Shown: positions 34,453-42,050, numbered from the stretch's first letter. The stretch: 64,000 nt of DNA from Parerythrobacter jejuensis (GCF_039536765.1 NZ_BAAAZF010000001.1:2831387-2895386), one strand, 5' to 3'. The notes: generated from the letters alone by a model not told the origin. Made by a program: numbers and translations.

Positions 34453-34824
34453 ATGGCCGACAGCCTCACCCTCCAGTTTGCCGATCTTGAAACCGATGTT
34501 CTGACGGGCATTTATTCGGAAGAGACGGGCAAGCCGCAACCGCTGCGGATTACGATAGAGGCGGACTACAAGATCGCCGATCGCTACGATCCGGACACGC
34601 CGCTGGATGCGAGCAAGAATTATATGGACCTCAAATTCGCGGCCACCGACGGGTTGCCTGAAGGGGTGCACTTCAAACTGATCGAATCGCTGGCCGATCA
34701 CATTTGCGAGACCCTGTTCGCGCAAGACAGGAATGTGCTCGCCGTGACGGTCAAGATTGTGAAGCTCGCCATTGCCGAGCACAACGAAAAAATCGGGATC
34801 ACGATGCGGCGAGAGCGCCGCTGA
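34453..34824 (+). CDS. folB: Dihydroneopterin aldolase family protein
   Basis: FolB cleaves 7,8-dihydroneopterin to 6-hydroxymethyl-dihydropterin and glycolaldehyde in folate synthesis. The 123-residue protein has the T-fold pattern: LETDVLTGIYSEETGKPQPLRITIEADY (catalytic Glu region), DASKNYMDLKF, HFKLIESLADHICETLF and VTVKIVKLAIAEHNEKIGI. The usual YA/Y of the YDL segment reads YMDLKF. It precedes a small protein gene by 1 bp and the moaA-D-E genes, so pterin pathways are clustered. Confidence 0.88.
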   Translation: MADSLTLQFADLETDVLTGIYSEETGKPQPLRITIEADYKIADRYDPDTPLDASKNYMDLKFAATDGLPEGVHFKLIESLADHICETLFAQDRNVLAVTVKIVKLAIAEHNEKIGITMRRERR

Positions 34825-34825
34825 T

Positions 34826-35161
34826 ATGGCGCAGGGCGTGCTCGAAACCGGCCCCCTGCCGCACGAGGCGCTGGCAGCAGCGCGGGCATTCCACGCCGAA
34901 CAGCTACCCAAAGTGACAAGCGCGCTCGCCGGAGAAATCGATAATCTGGCCATCGTGATGAAGTGTCCAGCCTATGATCATGCCGACTGGCGCCGTGCGA
35001 TTGCGCGCGACCTGGCGCGGGAATACGCACCCAAACGGGTGAATATCGTTGCCGGTGATGCGGCGGACGAGATTGAAGCGACGCTCGCCTTTCTTGACGC
35101 GGCTCCCGGTGTCACCGGGCACTATCTGCCGTTGCAGAGCGGGGGAGGGGCCCGTGTCTGA
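34826..35161 (+). CDS. Small protein between folB and moaA
   Basis: A 111-residue soluble protein with alternating helices and strands. LAIVMKCPAYDHADWRRAIARDLAREYAPKRVNIVAG looks like part of a Rossmann-like fold, but no catalytic motif is visible and I cannot name a family. ATG 34826 begins one base after the folB stop; its own stop lies 8 bp inside moaA. This position, tight between folate and molybdopterin genes, suggests a pterin-related role, by context only. Confidence 0.7.
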   Translation: MAQGVLETGPLPHEALAAARAFHAEQLPKVTSALAGEIDNLAIVMKCPAYDHADWRRAIARDLAREYAPKRVNIVAGDAADEIEATLAFLDAAPGVTGHYLPLQSGGGARV

Positions 35162-36152
35162 CAACCCGCTGGTCGACACATTCGGGCGCACCATTTCCTA
35201 TCTGCGGCTTTCGGTTACCGATCGCTGCGATTTGCGCTGCACTTATTGCATGCCCGAACGGATGCAGTTCCTTCCCCGGGCAGAAGTGCTGACGTTAGAA
35301 GAACTGCGTGATCTGGCCCGTGGTTTCATGGCGCGCGGGATCACCAAGATACGCCTGACCGGTGGGGAACCGCTGGTCCGGCGCGACGTGATCGACCTGA
35401 TCCGGGCTCTGGGGCGGTATGTTGGTGATGGGCTGGAAGAACTGACCCTGACGACCAATGGCACCCAATTGGCCGGCCATGCGCAAGCGATCGCCGATGC
35501 CGGAGTGCGCCGGATCAACATCTCGCTCGATACGCTGGATCGCGAAACGTTCCAGCGTCTGTCTCGCCGCGATGCGCTGGCCAGCGTGCTGGGCGGCATT
35601 TCCGCGGCCAAGGCGGCGGGCCTGAAGGTGAAGATCAACACGGTTGCGATGAAGGGTGTGAACGAACACGAGATTCCTGCACTGATCAAATGGGCTCACG
35701 GCGAAGGCCATGACATCACGCTGATCGAAACCATGCCGCTTGGCGAGATTGACGAAGACCGGACCGACCAGTTCCTGCCGCTGATCGCGGTGCAGGACGA
35801 TCTGGAACAACGCTGGACGCTGACGGAAAGTGATCACCGTACAGGCGGCCCGTCGCGCTATGTCGATGTGGCGGAAACAGGCGGCAGGCTTGGCCTGATC
35901 ACGCCACTGACCAACAATTTCTGCGCCGGTTGCAATCGCATCCGTGTCACGGCCACGGGCCAGCTATATCCGTGCCTTGGCGGCGGGGAACAGGTCGATT
36001 TGCGTGCCGCTTTGCGCTCCGATCAACCCGAGGCGAATCTGGCGACAGCGCTGGACACCGCCATGCGGATCAAGCCGGAGCGGCACCATTTCAAGATTGG
36101 CGAAGGAGAAGCGCCTGCGCAGCCGCGCCATATGTCGATGACCGGCGGCTGA
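35154..36152 (+). CDS. moaA: GTP 3',8-cyclase
   Basis: MoaA is a radical-SAM enzyme that converts GTP to 3',8-cyclo-7,8-dihydro-GTP, the first step of molybdopterin synthesis. In the 332-residue protein the N-terminal cluster is CDLRCTYC (Cys25, 29, 32). The SAM-binding region is IRLTGGEPLVRRD, and the C-terminal cluster is FCAGCNRIRVTATGQLYPCL. The terminal Gly-Gly needed for activity is present. GTG 35154 has GGGGGAGGGG directly upstream. Followed by moaD and moaE. Confidence 0.97.
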   Translation: MSDNPLVDTFGRTISYLRLSVTDRCDLRCTYCMPERMQFLPRAEVLTLEELRDLARGFMARGITKIRLTGGEPLVRRDVIDLIRALGRYVGDGLEELTLTTNGTQLAGHAQAIADAGVRRINISLDTLDRETFQRLSRRDALASVLGGISAAKAAGLKVKINTVAMKGVNEHEIPALIKWAHGEGHDITLIETMPLGEIDEDRTDQFLPLIAVQDDLEQRWTLTESDHRTGGPSRYVDVAETGGRLGLITPLTNNFCAGCNRIRVTATGQLYPCLGGGEQVDLRAALRSDQPEANLATALDTAMRIKPERHHFKIGEGEAPAQPRHMSMTGG

Positions 36153-36153
36153 C

Positions 36154-36408
36154 ATGCCGCAGCAGGACCACCTCACAATCCTGTTTCTGGGCCCGCTGCG
36201 CGACATGGCAGGCGTTCAGGAACGCGAGGTTGCCGCGCCGCTCGACTGGGCAGGATTGCTCGCGGCAGTCGGATCGGACATCGCAGCGCAGCTGACATCG
36301 GACCGGGTCAATGTCGCCTGTGGCGGCAAGGTTCTGGCCGACAAGCAAAGCTTGCACGCGGTGGCCGGCGACGAAGTTGCGCTCTTGCCTCCCGTCAGTG
36401 GAGGCTGA
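36154..36408 (+). CDS. moaD: Molybdopterin synthase small subunit
   Basis: MoaD is the ubiquitin-like sulfur carrier that donates sulfur to MoaE for molybdopterin formation. The 84-residue protein ends in GDEVALLPPVSGG, with the C-terminal Gly-Gly that is adenylated and thiocarboxylated. NVACGGKVLADKQSLHAVAGDE is the usual segment before it. It begins 1 bp after moaA and ends 3 bp before moaE. Confidence 0.95.
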   Translation: MPQQDHLTILFLGPLRDMAGVQEREVAAPLDWAGLLAAVGSDIAAQLTSDRVNVACGGKVLADKQSLHAVAGDEVALLPPVSGG

Positions 36409-36411
36409 CCC

Positions 36412-36858
36412 ATGCGTGACATCCGTCTCGTGTCGGAACCTTTCGCTCCGGGGGAGCTGGTCGACACCTTCACCCGCGCCAACCGTGGGCTGGGCGGCCT
36501 GCTGACTTTCACTGGCGAAGTGCGCGCGGATGGCGGGGTCGAGGCGTTGGAACTCAGCCATTATGAACCGCTGACACTCAAAGGCATGGACGATCTTGCC
36601 GACGAGGCCTTTGCGCGCTTCGACCTGATGGGCCTGCTGATGGTGCACCGGGTTGGAGTAATGCATCCGGGTGATCCGATCGTGTGCGTTTCAGCGGCAG
36701 CAGCGCACAGGCGGGATGCCTTCCACGCGGTCGATTTCTGTATGGATTATCTCAAAAGCGCGTCGTGGTTCTGGAAACGCGAGAAACGATCCGATGGATG
36801 GCATTGGATCGAGCCACGAAGCGATGACTATGCCGATCGCGCGCGGTGGGACAAATAA
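36412..36858 (+). CDS. moaE: Molybdopterin synthase catalytic subunit
   Basis: MoaE takes sulfur from MoaD to convert cyclic pyranopterin monophosphate to molybdopterin. The 148-residue protein shows LLTFTGEVRADGGVEALELSHYE, HRVGVMHPGDPIVCVSAAAAHRRDAFHA and DYLKSASWFWKREKRSDGWHWIEP; the conserved lysines of the last segment form the active site. Together with moaA and moaD it forms a compact operon; moaB/moaC are not in the window. Confidence 0.96.
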   Translation: MRDIRLVSEPFAPGELVDTFTRANRGLGGLLTFTGEVRADGGVEALELSHYEPLTLKGMDDLADEAFARFDLMGLLMVHRVGVMHPGDPIVCVSAAAAHRRDAFHAVDFCMDYLKSASWFWKREKRSDGWHWIEPRSDDYADRARWDK

Positions 36859-36868
36859 TTCGCCACTT

Positions 36869-36882
36869 TTGATGTGGGTCAA
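36869..36882 (+). promoter_or_regulatory. Fnr-type binding site upstream of the membrane protein gene
   Basis: TTGATGTGGGTCAA matches the Fnr consensus TTGAT-N4-ATCAA at 9 of 10 specified positions. It is 55 bp upstream of ATG 36938, and an Fnr-family gene lies convergent just beyond that gene. If Fnr activates from a site centred near -41.5, transcription would start near 36917, which fits. A second dyad, GGGTCA-AGGAA-TGACCC, overlaps it at 36876-36892. Confidence 0.55.
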
Positions 36883-36937
36883 GGAATGACCCGCGATTCG
36901 CTGGCAGATCTCCTCTCAGACGAAAAGGAGTGGCCCA

Positions 36938-37366
36938 ATGTCCGAACTACTGACCCGTGACCTCATTGCCGACAAGGCGATCGTCCACGACTACCATCCC
37001 GCTATCAAACGCGGCGAGTTTGACCAGACATTCGGCCTGCCAGGCGGGCTGTATGCCGCCAGTCTCGGCTGCTTCGTAGCGTTTCTCGCCACCATGATTG
37101 TGGGTTTCGGCAATCCCGAACTGGGCATTCCGATGGCGATATTCGGCGTATTCTTCGCTGGCTTCTACGGCATCCCGGTGCTGATGGTTGAAGAAGCGCC
37201 CGACGAATCGAACAAGGCCCTGACCTGGGGTCAATTCAAGGCACGCGGGATCGACACTCTGACTGGACGCCTTCCGGCGGGCGAAGCCATCGCTCAGATG
37301 ATGGTGCTGCCGGTTCTGGTTGTCCTGTGGGGCTTTGCCTGCATCACAATTGCCGCGCTGGTTTAG
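36938..37366 (+). CDS. Membrane protein, probably Fnr-regulated
   Basis: A 142-residue protein with a polar N-terminus of about 30 residues, two adjacent transmembrane helices (LYAASLGCFVAFLATMIVGF and IPMAIFGVFFAGFYGIPVLMV), a cytoplasmic loop, and a third C-terminal helix (MMVLPVLVVLWGFACITIAAL). No family recognised. A strong ribosome-binding site (AAAAGGAG) precedes ATG 36938. The Fnr-type box upstream suggests induction at low oxygen. It is convergent with fnr, their ends overlapping by 4 bp. Confidence 0.78.
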   Translation: MSELLTRDLIADKAIVHDYHPAIKRGEFDQTFGLPGGLYAASLGCFVAFLATMIVGFGNPELGIPMAIFGVFFAGFYGIPVLMVEEAPDESNKALTWGQFKARGIDTLTGRLPAGEAIAQMMVLPVLVVLWGFACITIAALV

Positions 37367-38058
37367 AGGCCCACTCCCACCAGTGCGGTAAGGCGCGCGG
37401 GATCGACCAGTTCGATTCCGCGCGCACCCTTTTTGGCCACCAGGCCATCTTTCTCGAATTTCGACATCCTGCGGCTGACGGTCTCGATCGTCAGCCCCAG
37501 CATCTGCGCCATTTCGCCGCGCGAAAGCGGTAAGTCGAATTTCTGTGCCGGATGGCATGGCGAATCGCTGGCGGCGCGGGCCATGGCCATGATCAGACCC
37601 GCCAGGCGGGTCGCAGCATCCTGTTTACCGGTAAGCTCCAGCAATTCGCGCGCTGCGTGAAGATCCTTCTGCGAGCGGCGCAGCAGAGCCGTGGTGAGGG
37701 CAGGGTGATTGTCGAGCGCTTCTTCCATGGCGCTGCGTGCAAAAACGCATAGCTGGCTGTCTGTCAGGGCCACCACGTCATGCTGGGCAAAGGGCTGGAA
37801 CAATTCGCCGACAAAGCCCGCTGGATGGATCAGAGCGAGAATACGCTCCTCCCCCTCGCGGTCATAGGATGTGACCTTGAGCGCTCCTGTAACAAGGGTC
37901 GCGCAGGCGTGATCCTCGTCACCAGCTGAGAACAGTGTCTCGCCCTTCTTCAAGGTGACAGTCCGACCCGCACGGGCAAGGTCCGCGCGTTCCTCTTCGG
38001 TCAAAACCGCGCAAGCCGCGCTGTCGCGTACAGGGCATTGGGCACAGGCAAGGGTCAT
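37363..38058 (-). CDS. Fnr-type Crp-family regulator with iron-sulfur motif
   Basis: A 231-residue Crp/Fnr regulator. Cys5, Cys8 and Cys16 (CAQCPVRDSAAC, a CX2CX7C spacing as in rhizobial FnrN and FnrL) plus Cys104 (QLCVFARS) are the likely ligands of an O2-labile 4Fe-4S cluster. The cNMP-fold domain spans about 20-140. The C-terminal helix-turn-helix LSRGEMAQMLGLTIETVSRRMSKFE has the E-x-x-S-R recognition pattern that reads TTGAT half-sites. It should switch genes on at low oxygen. ATG 38058 overlaps the stop of the preceding lipoprotein gene. Confidence 0.92.
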   Translation of the reverse strand: MTLACAQCPVRDSAACAVLTEEERADLARAGRTVTLKKGETLFSAGDEDHACATLVTGALKVTSYDREGEERILALIHPAGFVGELFQPFAQHDVVALTDSQLCVFARSAMEEALDNHPALTTALLRRSQKDLHAARELLELTGKQDAATRLAGLIMAMARAASDSPCHPAQKFDLPLSRGEMAQMLGLTIETVSRRMSKFEKDGLVAKKGARGIELVDPARLTALVGVGL

Positions 38059-38564
38059 TGCGACAGTTCCCCGCGCAGGCGAGAAAGGACGGCATCCTCT
38101 TCGGCAATCATCCGGGTCACAGTCTCTCGTGTTTCGGCAACGGCGCCGCGTTGCTCCAGCGCAATCGCGCGCTCTGTAAACAGGATATCGAGGTCGGCAA
38201 GGGCAACAGCGGTCTTGCTGCGGTGCGAATCAAGATCGGCAAGAGCGACCTGTGCAATTGCCCAGCGATCGCTGGCGATGGCAGTGCCGCGCGCAGCATC
38301 AACTTTTTGCGTCGCAGCGGGCGCTGCCCCCAGGAAAGCTGTGTGGGCTGTGCTCGCTTCCGCCTTTAGCTGGGCAAGTCGGTCACGTAGATCGGCACTG
38401 GGCAGGGCAGGTTGAGCTGCAACGGGCGCAGTCGATGGGGAATTGAATTGCCCCTCGATCCGCTCGGCATCGCGTACCGACAACGAAGGATACTCGGTCG
38501 ACGCAGACGCGCAGGCAGCGAGGGGAAACAGGCACAAAGCCAGAGGGGTAACCTTGCGAAGCAT
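38055..38564 (-). CDS. Predicted lipoprotein upstream of fnr
   Basis: A 169-residue protein with a lipoprotein signal (VTPLALCLFPLAAC; lipobox LAAC). It is Ala/Glu-rich, and the mature part is mostly long helices, probably a coiled coil (LRDRLAQLKAEASTAH; FTERAIALEQRGAVAETRETV). Family not recognised. GGAG lies 9 nt before ATG 38564; ATG 38579 is a weaker start. Its stop overlaps the fnr start as ATGA, so fnr is translated from this two-gene message. Confidence 0.75.
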   Translation of the reverse strand: MLRKVTPLALCLFPLAACASASTEYPSLSVRDAERIEGQFNSPSTAPVAAQPALPSADLRDRLAQLKAEASTAHTAFLGAAPAATQKVDAARGTAIASDRWAIAQVALADLDSHRSKTAVALADLDILFTERAIALEQRGAVAETRETVTRMIAEEDAVLSRLRGELSQ

Positions 38565-38646
38565 ATCGAAACGCTCCATATCACGCTTGTCCCGCAGCGC
38601 CACCAAAACGAGGTGAGTTTCGGACGCAAAAAGCGCCGATCTGTCG

Positions 38647-38674
38647 TTGACTTCACCCGAGTCTTCCCTTAACG
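38647..38674 (+). promoter_or_regulatory. Possible promoter of rplU-rpmA
   Basis: TTGACT (38647-38652), five of six consensus bases, is followed after 16 bp by TTAACG (38669-38674), a weak -10. Transcription would start near 38682 and leave about 90 nt of leader before the rplU ATG. The leader holds a GC-rich inverted repeat around 38692-38710 (GCC, GCC then GGC, GGC), which might have a regulatory role. Confidence 0.35.
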
Positions 38675-38769
38675 GCACCCATCTTTCAGGGCCTCGCCAT
38701 TGGCGGGCTGCCCGTCGCGCCGTTTTCGATTTGGGGACGGCACATCAAAACGATTGGAAGTATAAACCG

Positions 38770-39303
38770 ATGTTCGCAGTAGTGCGCACGGGCGGCAAAC
38801 AATACCGGGTTGCTGCCGGAGACAAGATCGCGGTCGAGAAGCTGGCTGGTGAAGCTGGTGAAACCGTCACGCTGGGTGATGTTCTGCTTGCCGGTGAAGG
38901 CGAGACGATCGCTGATGCCAGCAAGGTAACCGTTTCGGCAGAGATCATTGCCCAGGCGAAGAGCGAGAAGGTCGTCGTTTTCAAGAAGCGTCGCCGTCAC
39001 AATTATCGCCGCAAGGCTGGCCACCGCCAGATGATGACGCTGCTGCGCATCACTGATGTCGGCGAAGGCAAGAAGGCCCCGGCCAAGAAAGCTGCGCCAG
39101 CGAAGAAGGCTGATGAGGCTCCGAAGACGGAAGCGAAGAAGCCAGCCGCCAAGAAGGCAGCACCTGCCAAGGGAGCCACGAAGGGCACAACCGAAGCGAA
39201 GAAGGCAGCGCCCAAGAAGGCTGCAGCTACCTCCGCCAAGAAAACACCGGCCAAAAAGGCCCCAGCCAAGAAAGCGGCCCCCAAGGCCGCTGACAAGAAG
39301 TAA
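38770..39303 (+). CDS. rplU: 50S ribosomal protein L21 with long basic tail
   Basis: Residues 1-98 are a standard L21: [52 protein letters not shown]. They bind 23S rRNA. The remaining 79 residues (99-177) are a low-complexity tail of Lys, Ala, Pro and Thr with AKK/PAKKA repeats, resembling histone H1 tails. Standard L21 is about 103 residues. Such tails occur in other sphingomonads (recollection, not checked here). Translation is normal-looking and rpmA follows after 12 bp. Confidence 0.95.
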   Translation: MFAVVRTGGKQYRVAAGDKIAVEKLAGEAGETVTLGDVLLAGEGETIADASKVTVSAEIIAQAKSEKVVVFKKRRRHNYRRKAGHRQMMTLLRITDVGEGKKAPAKKAAPAKKADEAPKTEAKKPAAKKAAPAKGATKGTTEAKKAAPKKAAATSAKKTPAKKAPAKKAAPKAADKK

Positions 39304-39315
39304 GGAAGTAGGACC

Positions 39316-39585
39316 ATGGCACATAAAAAAGCAGGTGGTTCATCCCGTAATGGTCGCGACTCAGCCGGTCGCCGCCTTGGTGTGAAGAAGTTCGGCAGCG
39401 AAGGCGTTGTTGCGGGCAATATTATCGTGCGTCAGCGCGGCACCAAATTCTATCCGGGCAGCAATGTTGGCATGGGCAAGGATCACACCCTGTTCGCGCT
39501 CAACGACGGTGTGGTGCGATTCCACAAAGGCAAACAGAACCGCCAATTCGTATCGGTAGACATGCTGGCGGAAGCCGCCGAATAA
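39316..39585 (+). CDS. rpmA: 50S ribosomal protein L27
   Basis: L27 reaches the peptidyl-transferase centre with its N-terminal tail. The 89-residue protein has the full pattern: [57 protein letters not shown]. The MAHKKAGG start needs no processing, unlike in firmicutes. AGGAA precedes the ATG. A run of hairpins follows the stop. Confidence 0.98.
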   Translation: MAHKKAGGSSRNGRDSAGRRLGVKKFGSEGVVAGNIIVRQRGTKFYPGSNVGMGKDHTLFALNDGVVRFHKGKQNRQFVSVDMLAEAAE

Positions 39586-39587
39586 TC

Positions 39588-39642
39588 GGATAGTTCACTG
39601 ACAGGACTATCCAGCAGGATGGTCCAGCCGGTTCAGACCGGC
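39588..39642 (+). repeat. Two hairpins after rpmA
   Basis: GGATAGT (39588-39594) pairs with ACTATCC (39606-39612) across 11 nt. GCCGGT (39627-39632) pairs with ACCGGC (39637-39642) across TCAG. They begin 3 bp after the rpmA stop, ahead of the terminator, and may protect the 3' end of the message. Confidence 0.5.
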
Positions 39643-39646
39643 ACCG

Positions 39647-39688
39647 AAGAGGGAGATGGGCCAACCTGTCTCCCTCTTGTCGTTTCTC
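39647..39688 (+). terminator. Terminator of rplU-rpmA
   Basis: AAGAGGGAGA (39647-39656) and TCTCCCTCTT (39669-39678) form a perfect 10-bp stem with a 12-nt loop, followed by GTCGTTTCT, a weak T tract. Another perfect stem, GGCGAAAG-ATA-CTTTCGCC, lies downstream at 39700-39718. Confidence 0.6.
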
Positions 39689-39779
39689 CCTCTCGAACTG
39701 GCGAAAGATACTTTCGCCGCAACGGGAATGTCATGCATCAGCCCTAACGGGGGCGATGCGGGGCTTGAGGAGAAAGACC

Positions 39780-40343
39780 ATGTTCCATCGCACCCAACGG
39801 CTGCTTTTGCGGCCGACCTGGCCAGAAGACTGGCAGATGCTGTTTGCCGGGATCGCTGACCAGGACGTGGTCCACAATCTGGCCACCGCACCTTGGCCCT
39901 ATGAGGAAGATGACGCGCGGGCATTCGCGCAGCGCGAGCAAGACGCCTATGTGCCGGGCTTCGCCGTCACCCTTCCCGGTGAAGGCCTGATTGGCGGGGC
40001 CGGTCTTGGATATGACGAGCATGACCAGGTTCAACTTGGCTATTGGATCGCGCGCGATCACTGGGGCAAGGGTTATGCTTCCGAAGCGGCGCGCGGCGTT
40101 CTCGCAATCGCGGGGATGATTGGCCATAAGCGGGTGGTTGCTTCACATTTCGTCGACAACCCCGCATCGGGGCGGGTGCTGTGCAAGGTCGGGTTTAGCC
40201 CAACCGGTGAAGTGCGACCGGGACACTCGCTTGCACGGGGCCGTTCCGATCCTGTCGCGTGCTACGAAATTGTTCTCGATGGCTTGGAGCGGGAGGGCGA
40301 TGAGCGGCTGCGTGCATCGCCTCCCTTGAAGAACGCAGCATAG
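39780..40343 (+). CDS. GNAT family N-acetyltransferase (RimJ/RimL type)
   Basis: A 187-residue GNAT protein. It begins RTQRLLLRPTWPEDW like RimJ/RimL protein N-acetyltransferases, has QLGYWIARDHWGKGYASEAARGV with the acetyl-CoA loop (WGKGYASEA), and VVASHFVDNPASGRVLCKVGF for the Asn/Ser catalytic region. The substrate (a ribosomal protein, another protein or a small amine) is unknown. GAGGAG precedes ATG 39780. A strong hairpin follows its stop. Confidence 0.9.
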   Translation: MFHRTQRLLLRPTWPEDWQMLFAGIADQDVVHNLATAPWPYEEDDARAFAQREQDAYVPGFAVTLPGEGLIGGAGLGYDEHDQVQLGYWIARDHWGKGYASEAARGVLAIAGMIGHKRVVASHFVDNPASGRVLCKVGFSPTGEVRPGHSLARGRSDPVACYEIVLDGLEREGDERLRASPPLKNAA

Positions 40344-40360
40344 AAGAGCGCCCAAACACA

Positions 40361-40392
40361 AAGACCCCCGCGAGATGATCGCGGGGGTCTTT
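40361..40392. terminator. Bidirectional terminator
   Basis: AAGACCCCCGCGA (40361-40373) and TCGCGGGGGTCTT (40379-40391) form a perfect 13-bp stem with loop GATGA, flanked by A and T residues on both sides. It sits between the convergent GNAT and PF10118 hydrolase genes and can terminate both. Confidence 0.85.
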
Positions 40393-40423
40393 CATATAGT
40401 CCGTACCGGTGGGGTAGCGGATT

Positions 40424-41302
40424 CTATTCAGCCGGAGCCATCAGTGCATCTTCGAAGTCACCTTCGTAGAGATTGATCAGGCCGCGATCATCCTCGTTCC
40501 AAGGGTGGAAGCCGGGCATGAAATAGGCCAGCCAGCCTGGCAGGATGCGGCGCAGGAAGCCCGGCTTCACCAGAAGATACTTGGCCAGTGCGAGACGCCA
40601 TTTCCAGCCGGTCAGGCCATCCTGGGCCAGCAGTTCCATCGTGTCTTCGCTGCGATGCTTGATGAAACGCACGGTGACGAGCAACATCATCAGGCTCTTG
40701 ACCTTCCAGCGGCGGAAACGGCTCCAGTCGCGCGTTGCATGCAGCCAGGTGTCATAAGCGACGCCCTTATGCTCGACTTCCTCGGCTGAATGCCAGCGCC
40801 ACAAGTCGCCCAGATCACCATCAGCCCCTTCGAGGTGGTCGGGGTTCTTGAGAAGTTCATTGCCGAGCATGGCAGTGAAGTGTTCCAGCGCCATCGTCGC
40901 GGCGAGATTGAGATATTGCGGCCGGTCTTTCAGCTGGGCGAGCATCTCTTCGACCCGCTTGTCGATGGCCTTGATGTCATAACCGTGGTCTTCGGCCATC
41001 CGGTTGAAGGCAACATGTTCGCGGGTGTGATTGATTTCCTGCTTCACGAAAGCGCGAATTTCTGCCGTCAGTTTGGGATCGGCGCCCTCACGAAAGGCTT
41101 TGACCGATTCGATGAAGAAGGCTTCGCCGCGCGGGAAGGTGGCGGACAGCGCGTTGAACCACGCACTGGCAACGGGGTCGCCATTCAACCACCAGCGGCG
41201 CGCTTCGGTACCACGCGCAAAGCGGCGATCGCGAACCGTGATCTCGAGATCTTCCGGTGTCGGGGTGGCGGTATCGGTGGAAATGGAGGAATGCGCGTTC
41301 AT
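40424..41302 (-). CDS. Metal-dependent hydrolase of the PF10118 family
   Basis: A 292-residue protein of the uncharacterised PF10118 family annotated as metal-dependent hydrolase. The fold looks ferritin/HD-like all-helical with metal-ligand candidates: FVKQEINHTREHVAFN, MALEHFTAMLGNELL and WHSAEEVEHKGVAYDTW (Glu and His clusters as in di-iron proteins). A C-terminal hydrophobic segment (LPGWLAYFMPGFHPW) may associate with membrane. ATG 41302 is preferred because an earlier ATG (41335) lies inside an operator. It is divergent from a TetR gene and probably its target. Confidence 0.85.
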   Translation of the reverse strand: MNAHSSISTDTATPTPEDLEITVRDRRFARGTEARRWWLNGDPVASAWFNALSATFPRGEAFFIESVKAFREGADPKLTAEIRAFVKQEINHTREHVAFNRMAEDHGYDIKAIDKRVEEMLAQLKDRPQYLNLAATMALEHFTAMLGNELLKNPDHLEGADGDLGDLWRWHSAEEVEHKGVAYDTWLHATRDWSRFRRWKVKSLMMLLVTVRFIKHRSEDTMELLAQDGLTGWKWRLALAKYLLVKPGFLRRILPGWLAYFMPGFHPWNEDDRGLINLYEGDFEDALMAPAE

Positions 41303-41321
41303 CGTCGGAAGCCCTGATTCG

Positions 41322-41343
41322 TTACTGACATTCATGTAAGTAT
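41322..41343. promoter_or_regulatory. TetR operator, hydrolase-proximal copy
   Basis: TTACTGACA-TTCA-TGTAAGTAT, an imperfect palindrome. Its left arm is identical to that of the second operator 25 bp away. It overlaps the likely -10 of the leftward hydrolase promoter (TACTTA at 41342-41337) and the -35 of the rightward tetR promoter (CTGACA, 41325-41330). Confidence 0.65.
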
Positions 41344-41346
41344 GGC

Positions 41347-41368
41347 TTACTGACACTGATGTCAATAA
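41347..41368. promoter_or_regulatory. TetR operator, tetR-proximal copy
   Basis: TTACTGACA-CTGA-TGTCAATAA, a palindrome with TGACA-N4-TGTCA core and one mismatch in the arms. It overlaps a perfect leftward -35 box (TTGACA on the minus strand, 41365-41360), which is 17 bp from the leftward -10 candidate. Binding here would block both divergent genes. Confidence 0.65.
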
Positions 41369-41444
41369 AGGAATGAATGCGCCTTGCCGAAGGTGGTTGT
41401 CAGGAGTAGCGTCCGCAGCAAGGGACAGGGAATCAGCTAGTTAT

Positions 41445-42050
41445 ATGGCCACACGCAAACGTCTTTCACCCGAAGAATCACGTGCAGGCGCACTGCAAGC
41501 GGCGCGCACCCTGCTGATCGAGGCGGGCCCGCAGGCGGTCACGTTGAAGGCCGTGGGCGCGCGGGTAGGGCGGACCCATGCCAATCTGCTGCATCACTTC
41601 GGGTCAGCCGCAGGCTTGCAACGCGAGCTGGCGGCGCATCTGGCCCAGACCGTGTGCGAAAGCGTGGCCGAGGCCGTGCGCGCGACACGGGCGGGCCTTG
41701 GGTCTCCGAGAGAAATTGTCGATATTGCGTTCGATGCTTTCGAGCGTGAAGGCGGAGGTGCCTTGGTAAGCTGGATGCTGGCCACGGGGCACGAGGATGC
41801 AATCGAGCCGTTTGTCGAAACCATCCACTCCATGGTCGACGATCTCAATCCGGAAGAGGAAGGTCATGTTGATGCGATGGTCGCGCATAGGGCGACCCAC
41901 ACCGTGGTGTTGCTGGCGTTGGGCCAGTCCCTGATTGGGGAGCCACTGGCAAAGTCGCTGAGGCTACCGGATCACGTCGCCCGCGACATTGCCGAGAAGA
42001 TTATCATCGAAGAGCTGGTCGACCGCCACGAGGGTGCCGCACAGGATTAG
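41445..42050 (+). CDS. TetR family transcriptional regulator
   Basis: A 201-residue TetR regulator. The N-terminal helix-turn-helix is in LIEAGPQAVTLKAVGARVGRTHANLLHHFGSAAGLQREL. The C-terminal ligand domain is helical, with no recognisable effector family. ATG 41445 begins MATRKRLSPEES; an ATG at 41373 would add 24 residues unlike a TetR N-terminus. It is divergent from the PF10118 hydrolase gene, with two operator-like palindromes between them, so it most likely represses both itself and the hydrolase. Confidence 0.9.
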   Translation: MATRKRLSPEESRAGALQAARTLLIEAGPQAVTLKAVGARVGRTHANLLHHFGSAAGLQRELAAHLAQTVCESVAEAVRATRAGLGSPREIVDIAFDAFEREGGGALVSWMLATGHEDAIEPFVETIHSMVDDLNPEEEGHVDAMVAHRATHTVVLLALGQSLIGEPLAKSLRLPDHVARDIAEKIIIEELVDRHEGAAQD

